Notes under the pieces: generated by a model | Told to the model about the DNA's origin: nothing | The model's database searches: none | What the model saw: the letters and a program-made list of their open reading frames with translations, nothing else | Origin: Rhodospirillales bacterium | GTDB lineage: Bacteria; Pseudomonadota; Alphaproteobacteria; Rhodospirillales; UBA2165 | NCBI GenBank assembly: GCA_028823885.1 | Contig: JAPPFK010000114.1 | Location: 1 to 40,367, forward strand | Direction of reading: 5' to 3' | DNA length: 40,367 nt | Shown here: in pieces, positions 34,614 through 40,367 of the stretch | How the letters are laid out: each line of letters begins with the position of its first letter | Numbering within the stretch: position 1 is the first letter of the stretch | Position numbers and translations under genes: made by a program

Positions 34614-35612
34614 CTACCCAATCGCCACCGGCTTCCTGCCGGCCGCGCTCTCGGTGATGGCTTCCAGAATCTGGGCGTTCTGCACCCGCTGCCCGGGGGT
34701 GAACCGGTACTCGGCCGTGCCGGCGATGGCGTCGGCCCAATGGTGGAGATTTCGCTCCACCGTCGAGGGATCCCAGGGATAGGTCCGGGTATGAATCACC
34801 ATATCTATGCCCCGCCAAGTGAGCAGCGCCTCGTCCGGGATATCCACGTTCGAGATTTCCCGCGCTTCCGCCCAGGCCTCATCTCCGAAGATGCTCATCC
34901 GCTGATAGAACGGCGTGGTCGCCAGATTGACCAGCGACGCGGTCACGCCGCTCTCGAACAGGAACTGGACCGTCAGCACGTCCTCGTTGGGGAACTTGTC
35001 GGAACGGGAGTTGAGATGGGCGTAGACCTCGGTCACCGGGCCGGCAAGGGACAGCATCAGGTCAGTCACGTGTACGCCCAGGGCCGTCATGGCGCCGGCG
35101 GGCGCCTCCGCCGGGTCCTGCCGCCAGCCCGACGGCGGCTTGATGGCCATGTTGTTGTAGGACGAGTTGAGTTCCAGATGGAGAATTTTGCCGAGTTCCC
35201 CGGCATCGGCCATCCGTTTCAATTCTTCCCAGGCGCCCTCGAACCGGCGTTCGTGGCCGATGCCCATGACCAGGCCTTTTTCCTCGCAGGCCGCCATCAT
35301 TTTCTTGGCCCCGCCGCCGGAGAGCGCCATGGGTTTCTCGCAGAAGATGTTTTTGCCCGCCGCGGCCGCCGCCAGAACCATGGGCTCATGCAGGGAGTGG
35401 GGCGTCGCGATGATCACCGCATCGACGTCCGGGTCGTCGAGCGCGTCTTCGAAACTGGAGGAAAACGGCAGGCCGCGCTCGGCACAGAACGCCGTCGGCG
35501 CGTCCTGGTCGATATCGACCCCCCGGACCACATTGATTTTGTCCGAGCCTTCCAGCGACCTGACGATGGTTGTGCCCCACCATCCCAAACCGATAACCGC
35601 GGCGTTGAGCAT
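34614..35612 (-). CDS. Gfo/Idh/MocA-family oxidoreductase
   Basis: NAD(P)-dependent sugar- or cyclitol-type dehydrogenase family. It has 332 residues. The nucleotide site is GLGWWGTTIV. IIATPHSLHEPMVLAAAAAGKNIFCEKPMALS holds the conserved EKP. The catalytic-type HxxxD occurs in GVHVTDLML. ATG 35612 has AGGGAGA upstream; longer frames lack one. The substrate is unknown, and this protein is clearly different from the LigC-like one at 25670. It is divergent from the MFS gene, which may carry its substrate. Confidence 0.88.
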   Translation of the reverse strand: MLNAAVIGLGWWGTTIVRSLEGSDKINVVRGVDIDQDAPTAFCAERGLPFSSSFEDALDDPDVDAVIIATPHSLHEPMVLAAAAAGKNIFCEKPMALSGGGAKKMMAACEEKGLVMGIGHERRFEGAWEELKRMADAGELGKILHLELNSSYNNMAIKPPSGWRQDPAEAPAGAMTALGVHVTDLMLSLAGPVTEVYAHLNSRSDKFPNEDVLTVQFLFESGVTASLVNLATTPFYQRMSIFGDEAWAEAREISNVDIPDEALLTWRGIDMVIHTRTYPWDPSTVERNLHHWADAIAGTAEYRFTPGQRVQNAQILEAITESAAGRKPVAIG

Positions 35613-35752
35613 GTATGTCTCCCTGATTTGAAGAAATATCTTAGCGATCATGATCGCCGGAGGAAGCACACTTTGACGGGCCTTGGGGCTTTCCGCACCC
35701 GTATCCGGCGATTAGGCTGAAGCCCCCAAACAGCGCGGCACCGGCCCCCCGC

Positions 35753-36997
35753 ATGCAACCATCGCTCATCGTCCGGGTGTTCCTGCCCTTCGCGCTCGGC
35801 TTTTTCCTGGGCTTCTTCTACCGCACAGTGAACGCCGTGATGGCGCCCGATATCGCTGCCGAGGTGGGTGTCGATGCGGAGGGTCTGGGCCTGCTGACCT
35901 CGGTCTATTTCCTGACCTTCGCGCTGTTTCAAATCCCCTTGGGCGTGCTGCTCGACCGCTACGGCGCCAGACGGGTGCAGGCCGGCCTGTTCTGCGTCAC
36001 CGCCGCGGGCGCGATCCTGTTCGCCACCGCCGATACGCTCGGCCTCCTGATCGCCGGGCGGGCTCTCATGGGTCTCGGCATGTCGGCGGGCCTGATGGCG
36101 GCTTTCAAGGCGATCATCGAATGGTTCCCCAAGGAGCGCCTCGCCTTCTGGCAAGGAACCCTGATGGCGGTGGGTAGCCTGGGCGCCATCGCCGCCACGG
36201 TTCCCGTCGAGGCGTCCCTCGCCTTCACCGACTGGCGGGGCGTGTTCCTGTATCTCGGGGGATTCACCTTTCTCACCGCCGTCATGATCCTGCTGACGGT
36301 GCCCGAGAAGCCGGGCGAGCGGGAAATGCGGACCGCCAGCCTCACCGGTCAGCTGAGAGACTTCGCCGAGATCATGGGAGACTTCCGGGTCTGGCGGGTG
36401 GTTCCGCTGGCCACCGCGTCCTTGGGCGCCTTCATGGGGCTGCCGAGCCTATGGGCGGGCCCGTGGCTCCGGGACGTGGCCGGGTTCGAACGCTTCGGCG
36501 TCGCCAACGGACTGATGGTCATCGGCATTGCCATCATGCTCGGCTACATCGCCACCGGCGTGTTCGCCGAGCGGTTGGCCCGCGCCGGCGTCTCGGCGCT
36601 TACCGTTTCCTATTGGGGGATCGCCGTCTATACCGCCCTCCAACTCCTGCTGGCCGCCAATCTGGGGCCTTTCGATGTGGTGCTATGGGCCATGTTCGGA
36701 TTTGTCGGCGCCTCGGCGATCCTGATCTTTACCGGCATGGCGCAGCTCTATCCCGCCAACAAGGCCGGCCGCATCAATGCCGCCCTCAACCTGCCGGTGC
36801 TGACAGGCGCCTTCGCCATTCAATGGGGCATGGGAGCGATCATCGATCTCTGGCCGGAAGGACCCGGCGGCACCTACGCCGTCGACGGCCACCGGGCGGC
36901 GATCGCCGCCGTCGCCGGGCTCCATGTGCTGGCCTTCATCTGGCTCTGGGTCAGCGGACTGATGGCCGGGCGGTCTCGGGACATGCCCGCCGAATAG
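35753..36997 (+). CDS. Major facilitator superfamily transporter
   Basis: Inner-membrane secondary transporter with 414 residues and about 12 predicted helices in two halves. The loop 2-3 motif is GVLLDRYGARRV. The helix-4/5 region (GRALMGLGMSAGLMAAFKAIIEWFP) resembles the NarK/hexuronate-type branches. A Gly/Pro-rich loop precedes the last helix. No Shine-Dalgarno is obvious before ATG 35753. The substrate is unknown; divergent pairing with a Gfo/Idh dehydrogenase suggests a sugar acid or similar organic acid. Confidence 0.88.
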   Translation: MQPSLIVRVFLPFALGFFLGFFYRTVNAVMAPDIAAEVGVDAEGLGLLTSVYFLTFALFQIPLGVLLDRYGARRVQAGLFCVTAAGAILFATADTLGLLIAGRALMGLGMSAGLMAAFKAIIEWFPKERLAFWQGTLMAVGSLGAIAATVPVEASLAFTDWRGVFLYLGGFTFLTAVMILLTVPEKPGEREMRTASLTGQLRDFAEIMGDFRVWRVVPLATASLGAFMGLPSLWAGPWLRDVAGFERFGVANGLMVIGIAIMLGYIATGVFAERLARAGVSALTVSYWGIAVYTALQLLLAANLGPFDVVLWAMFGFVGASAILIFTGMAQLYPANKAGRINAALNLPVLTGAFAIQWGMGAIIDLWPEGPGGTYAVDGHRAAIAAVAGLHVLAFIWLWVSGLMAGRSRDMPAE

Positions 36998-37010
36998 CGG
37001 CCCGCACCGC

Positions 37011-37547
37011 TTAGATGCCCTCGAGGGCGCGCTCCAGCTGCCGCCGGTTCAGGTAGTGCCGGCCGGGCGGGCCCGGATCGCCGCCGACCCGGAAGATCTC
37101 GTTGCCTTGCGGATCGAACAGATAGGCCGCCGGGATCGAGTGCACGCCGTCGAAGTCCTTGCCGATCTGCGGGGTGCCGTCGATCACATGGACCGGCGCC
37201 GGAATGGTCCGCCTGATCATCCGCCGTAGGCGCTTGTTGCCCTCGGCGTTCTCCTGCCAGTCCACCGCGATGATGGTGAGCTTGCCGGGTCCGTGTTTGC
37301 CGATGAATTCCGCGAGTTCCCCGAACTCGGTATGGCAGGGGGGTCACCAACTGGCGAAGAAGGTCACCAGGACCGGCTTGCCGTTGAACGCCTCGCGGGT
37401 GACGCCGTCACCCTTCAGGGGCGGCGCATCGATCAGCCGCTGTTTGATTTCGTCGGTGAGCGTAATCTTGTTTTGGGCCTCGGCCGGAACGCCCGCCAGC
37501 ACGAAGGCGGCGAGGATTAGCCCAAGGAATGACAAACGCTTAGTCAT
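37011..37547 (-). CDS. TlpA-like thioredoxin-fold protein with in-frame TGA: probable selenoprotein (UxxC)
   Basis: Exported thiol-disulfide oxidoreductase, 178 residues if TGA is read through. The signal peptide is MTKRLSFLGLILAAFVLAGVPAEA, cleaved before QNK. The thioredoxin fold follows: GKPVLVTFFASW, then TGA (37346-37344), then PPCHTEFGELAEF. The TGA stands exactly where the first active-site Cys (residue 68) is expected; Cys71 is intact. The frame continues without another stop through IIAVDWQENAEG and the cis-Pro region SIPAAYLFDPQG to TAA/TAG-type termination at 37011. A stem-loop suited to bacterial SECIS follows the TGA. A nonsense mutation or sequencing error is the alternative; selA, selB and tRNA-Sec are not in the window. 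Confidence 0.78.
37313..37346 (-). promoter_or_regulatory. Candidate bacterial SECIS element after the in-frame TGA
   Basis: Minus strand: TGA (37346-37344), 14 bases, then CGAGTT (37329-37324), loop CGGGG (37323-37319) and AACTCG (37318-37313). The stem is 6 perfect base pairs, the 5-base apical loop has G in its second position, and the loop begins 20 bases after the TGA. This agrees with the general description of bacterial SECIS elements (short stem, small loop with an early G, roughly 16-37 bases from UGA) as I recall it. The stem is short, and the C-run after the TGA could compete for the loop. Confidence 0.55.
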
Positions 37548-37635
37548 GGTCGTATCAACGCGCATGGCGGGGATGTATTCCACCGCCCAAGCCCGGTCAA
37601 TCAACAAGAATGTGAGGTGGTCACGGCAATATGAT

Positions 37636-37836
37636 TCGTCATGCCCCGGCCCACCGGACCGGCCTCGCCGACCGGAGGACAAGCTACCTCCGGGGTATCC
37701 ACATTCTCAATTTTTGAACCACAGAGACAGCGAGACGGTGAGGAGCACCGAGATCGAAACTCTCCTCTCAAGCTCTTAGTCTCTGTGTCTCTGTGGTGAA
37801 TGTCCTGAATGCCCCGCATAAAGCGGGGCATGACGA
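37636..37836. repeat. REP/MITE-like element with 13-bp terminal inverted repeats
   Basis: In the gene-free 297-base gap 37548-37844. TCGTCATGCCCCG (37636-37648) and its exact inverse CGGGGCATGACGA (37824-37836) bound about 200 bases. Nested inside are ACCACAGAGACA (37718-37729) with its inverse TGTCTCTGTGGT (37786-37797), and ATGCCCCGC-ATAAA-GCGGGGCAT (37809-37831). No reading frame of interest. The layout suggests a non-autonomous repeat; its copy number elsewhere is unknown. The last hairpin may also end the argG transcript, which runs into it from the right. Confidence 0.55.
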
Positions 37837-37844
37837 TGAAGACA

Positions 37845-39056
37845 TTATTTGTTGCGTTGCCGCCCGGCGATGCGGAGGCGCAGCGCCTGGAGCTTGATGA
37901 ACCCTTCGGCGTCCCGCTGGTCGTAGACGCTGTCCTCTTCGAAGGTCACAGTCGCTTCGTCATAGAGGCTGCCCGGCGCCTTCCGGCCCAGGACCGTGAT
38001 CCCGCCCTTGAACAGCTTCAGGCGCACCGTGCCGGTGACGTTCTCCTGGCTTTTGTCGATGGCCGCCTGGAGCATTTCCCGCTCGGGCGCGAACCAGAAT
38101 CCGTTGTAGATCAGCTCCGCATAGCGGGGCATCAGTTCGTCCTTGAGGTGCGCGGCGTTGCGGTCGAGGGTCAGGCTCTCCATGGCCCGGTGGGCGGCCA
38201 GCATGACGGTGCCGCCGGGCGTCTCGTAGACGCCGCGCGATTTCATGCCGACGAACCGGTTTTCGACGATGTCGGCCCGGCCGATCCCGTGGTCGCCGGC
38301 TGCCTTGTTCAGATGGGTGAGCAGCGTTGCGGGGCTCATCGCCTGGCCGTCGACGGCGACGGGATCGCCCTTCTCATAGTCGATCTCGACGATCAGCGGC
38401 TCGTCCGGCGCGTTTTCCGGCGCCACGCTCCGGGTGAACATGTCCTCGTCGGGCGCCACGTCCGGGTCCTCCAGCGCCTTCCCCTCGTAGGAGATGTGCA
38501 GCAGGTTGGCGTCCGTCGAATAGGGCGGCTCATCCTCCTTGTCCTTGGGGATGGGAATCTGGTGCTTCTGGGCGTAGTCGATGAGCTGGGTGCGGGACTG
38601 AAGGTCCCATTCCCGCCACGGCGCGATGATCTCGATGTCCGGATTGAGGGCGTAGTAGCCGAGTTCGAATCGCACCTGGTCGTTGCCCTTGCCGGTGGCT
38701 CCGTGGGAGACCGCGTCGGCGCCGACTTCCCGGGCGATCTCGATCTGGCGCTTGGCGATCAGCGGCCGGGCGATGGAGGTGCCCAACAGGTACGTCCCCT
38801 CATAGAGGGCGTTGGCCCGGAACATGGGAAACACGTAGTCGCGGACGAACTCCTCCCGGAGGTCCTCGATGTAGATTTCCTCGATGCCCAGCATCTCGGC
38901 CTTGGCCCTGGCCGGCTCCACTTCCTCGCCCTGGCCGAGATCGGCGGTGAAGGTCACCACCTCGCAGCCCTTCTCCTCCTGCAGCCACTTCAGAATGACC
39001 GAGGTATCGAGGCCGCCCGAGTAGGCCAGCACCACTTTCTTGACGTCGTCCGCCAT
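37845..39056 (-). CDS. argG: Argininosuccinate synthase
   Basis: Joins citrulline and aspartate with ATP in arginine synthesis. It has 403 residues from ATG 39056 (a GTG directly before it, 39059, is an alternative; AAGGG lies upstream of both). The ATP pyrophosphatase P-loop is [13 protein letters not shown]. Other signatures are [38 protein letters not shown] and the C-terminal multimerisation helix. The stretch [18 protein letters not shown] is also highly conserved. Confidence 0.97.
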   Translation of the reverse strand: MADDVKKVVLAYSGGLDTSVILKWLQEEKGCEVVTFTADLGQGEEVEPARAKAEMLGIEEIYIEDLREEFVRDYVFPMFRANALYEGTYLLGTSIARPLIAKRQIEIAREVGADAVSHGATGKGNDQVRFELGYYALNPDIEIIAPWREWDLQSRTQLIDYAQKHQIPIPKDKEDEPPYSTDANLLHISYEGKALEDPDVAPDEDMFTRSVAPENAPDEPLIVEIDYEKGDPVAVDGQAMSPATLLTHLNKAAGDHGIGRADIVENRFVGMKSRGVYETPGGTVMLAAHRAMESLTLDRNAAHLKDELMPRYAELIYNGFWFAPEREMLQAAIDKSQENVTGTVRLKLFKGGITVLGRKAPGSLYDEATVTFEEDSVYDQRDAEGFIKLQALRLRIAGRQRNK

Positions 39057-39148
39057 CACGAAAAACCCTTAAGTCTCAGCGGATTATGACCCGCCGTCGA
39101 ATCGCCGGCGCAGTATAGGGATTGAGGCGTGCGCCTCAAGTCCCGCCC

Positions 39149-39808
39149 CTACTCCGCCGCCTGCTGCTGGCGCTCAAGCCGGTCGGTGAGCCACGCCTCG
39201 ACGATGGGCTCCAGTTGCTCGTAGGGCTGCCAGCCGACGGTGAGGTAGGCGTAGCCGGTGCGGTCGTTGACCACCACGGTGGGGAAACCGGTGACGCCCA
39301 TGCGCTGGGCGAACTGGAAGTCGCGCATGGTCTCGGCCTTCATTTCATCGGAGTTGAAGAGCCGGGCGAACTTCTCCTTGTCGAGGCCGAACTCGGCCGC
39401 CAAGCCGATCAGTACGCCTTCTTGGGTAACGTCCCGGTTCTCGGCGTAGAAAGCGGTCTGCAGGCGGGTGAAGAACTCAAGCGCCGTGCCGTTGCCTTCC
39501 ATCATCCGCGTGGTGACGGCGGCGCGGCAGGCGGCCTCGGTGTTGTAGACGAAGTCGGTGCGTTCCAGGATGTCGAACTTGAATGGCTGGCCGGTGCGCT
39601 GGTTGATCTCCTCCCAGTGCTCGCGCAGGAAGTCGATGCGCTGCCGGTCCTGGGGCTCGCTCCAGTCGATATGCAGCCCGCCGGCGACGAACGTCACCGC
39701 GGCGCGGCCCCGGCACTGGTCCTCCAGCCTGGTCTTGGCAGGCGCGAACCCGTAGCACCACGAGCACATGGGATCGCCCACATAGATCAGTTCCCGATCG
39801 ACGGCCAT
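39149..39808 (-). CDS. DsbA-family (FrnE-like) thiol-disulfide protein
   Basis: It has 219 residues. An N-terminal thioredoxin half begins ELIYVGDPMCSWCYGFAP, with the active-site CSWC; an all-helical insertion follows, and the fold returns with the cis-Pro loop GVTGFPTVVV. No signal peptide is present, so it is cytoplasmic, unlike classic DsbA; FrnE-like isomerases are the nearest group. Start ATG 39808 has AGGAA upstream (GGAGGAATTC at 39821-39812). It is in the same orientation as argG and the TlpA-like gene, but no functional link is evident. Confidence 0.88.
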   Translation of the reverse strand: MAVDRELIYVGDPMCSWCYGFAPAKTRLEDQCRGRAAVTFVAGGLHIDWSEPQDRQRIDFLREHWEEINQRTGQPFKFDILERTDFVYNTEAACRAAVTTRMMEGNGTALEFFTRLQTAFYAENRDVTQEGVLIGLAAEFGLDKEKFARLFNSDEMKAETMRDFQFAQRMGVTGFPTVVVNDRTGYAYLTVGWQPYEQLEPIVEAWLTDRLERQQQAAE

Positions 39809-39878
39809 TTGAATTCCTCCGCGATAAGCGGTGAGACACCTACACGTTTTAGTCCGGTTGGGAAAGGCCCGCCGCGCC

Positions 39879-40367
39879 CTATTGGCCGGAGGATTGCGCG
39901 GCGGTCAGTTTCCCGTAGGCGACGGACAGAACCGAGACGCCCAGCGCGATACCGACAAACCCGATGAACTGGGCGACCAGGGAGATGGCCAGGGACCCCG
40001 ACAAGGTCCCGCCGGCGCCGGTCGCGGCCACGATGCCGGCCGCGATCATCATCGGGACGGCGCCCAGAACCGCGGTAATGATACCGGCGACGATCATCGC
40101 GCCGACCACCTGCCAGCCATTGCCCTGGCTGAGCACCAGTACGTCGCGGAGGCCCAGATCATGGTCGACGCAGGTAGCGGGAAGAATCAGGATCAACCGG
40201 CCGGTCAGCCACAGAAACGCCACGGCGCCGGCTCCGATGGGCGAGCCGGACACGCCGAGGAAGACAAGCACGAAAAAGAAACCGACGACGCCAAAGATGA
40301 TGAACAGCTTCAGGTACTGGATGACGAACCTGGTCGTCCGCATCCGCCAGAGATAGCACTCCAGCAC
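39879..40367 (-). CDS. Membrane protein (partial, 5' end outside window)
   Basis: The minus-strand frame is open to the window edge, so the N-terminus is missing; 162 codons are visible. It has about four hydrophobic segments, including LFIIFGVVGFFFVLVFLGV, a Gly/Ala-rich pair around VVGAMIVAGIITAVLGAVPMMIAAGIVAATGAG and LAISLVAQFIGFVGIALGVSVLSVAYG. A short segment, ATCVDHDLGLRDVLVLSQGNGWQV, looks cytoplasmic and recalls families with a glycerophosphodiesterase-type or DUF membrane domain. I do not recognise it firmly; function unknown. Confidence 0.75.
   Translation of the reverse strand: MLECYLWRMRTTRFVIQYLKLFIIFGVVGFFFVLVFLGVSGSPIGAGAVAFLWLTGRLILILPATCVDHDLGLRDVLVLSQGNGWQVVGAMIVAGIITAVLGAVPMMIAAGIVAATGAGGTLSGSLAISLVAQFIGFVGIALGVSVLSVAYGKLTAAQSSGQ

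Noticed and set aside
37011-37682. The TlpA-like gene read as two fragments or a simple pseudogene
   Set aside because: There is only one stop, it is TGA, and it falls exactly on the first active-site Cys. The frame is otherwise intact, which a random nonsense mutation would rarely produce.
37809-39089. A 426-codon open frame antisense to argG
   Set aside because: Shadow of the conserved argG frame, with Val/Asp/Gly-rich nonsense sequence.

Overview
The window is high-GC chromosomal DNA from an alphaproteobacterium, probably Rhodospirillales-like and possibly uncultured. The evidence is the dnaX/SRP RNA pair, pheA next to a membrane-anchored cytochrome c2, uppP next to an FzlA-type GST-fold gene, GT4-GT9-thrS-infC, and the protein sequences themselves. 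No rRNA, tRNA, CRISPR array, prophage or insertion sequence was seen.

Layout. 1-1600: dnaX (cut by the window edge) with the 4.5S SRP RNA just upstream of it. 1764-5172: nudC, pheA, a cytochrome c and a hisN-like phosphatase. 5257-12615: a Yej-type peptide ABC importer (yejA, yejB, yejE, yejF) interrupted by a PaaZ/BoxD-type aldehyde dehydrogenase. 12612-15921: uppP, an FzlA-like protein, a periplasmic TPR protein and an SDR protein. 16039-16876: a lower-GC Fic toxin-antitoxin pair. 16883-19853: an ABHD10-like hydrolase and two envelope glycosyltransferases. 19861-33060: thrS, infC, rpmI, rplT, pheS and pheT, split between infC and rpmI by about 6 kb of catabolic genes (PhyH dioxygenase, P450, MarR, LigC-like dehydrogenase, sulfatase, cupin). 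33069-34567: twin palindromes and a lower-GC AAA ATPase/DUF4143 gene. 34614-40367: a Gfo/Idh oxidoreductase, an MFS transporter, a TlpA-like thioredoxin, argG, a DsbA-family protein and a truncated membrane protein.

Four signals stand out. (1) The TlpA-like gene at 37011-37547 (minus) carries an in-frame TGA exactly at the first Cys of its CxxC motif. The frame stays open on both sides and a small stem-loop of bacterial SECIS type follows the TGA, so it is probably a selenoprotein (UPPC). (2) thrS is preceded by a 19-residue leader peptide with 8 threonines, alternating C-rich/G-rich segments and a terminator with six T residues: a complete threonine attenuator. (3) infC appears to start at the rare codon ATA (22203), with its Shine-Dalgarno abutting a 9-bp stem-loop. 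(4) The AAA ATPase gene has two identical 24-bp sites (TTAAGATCA-N6-TGATCTTAA), exactly 41 bp apart, covering its probable promoter.

How the parts fit. The translation genes are controlled at the RNA level (Thr attenuator, unusual IF3 start). The infC-rpmI insertion looks like a MarR/P450-controlled catabolic locus for an aromatic or sulfate/phosphonate-ester substrate. The Fic and ATPase modules are small accessory insertions between housekeeping genes. All calls rest on reading the sequence and family knowledge; no database search was run.
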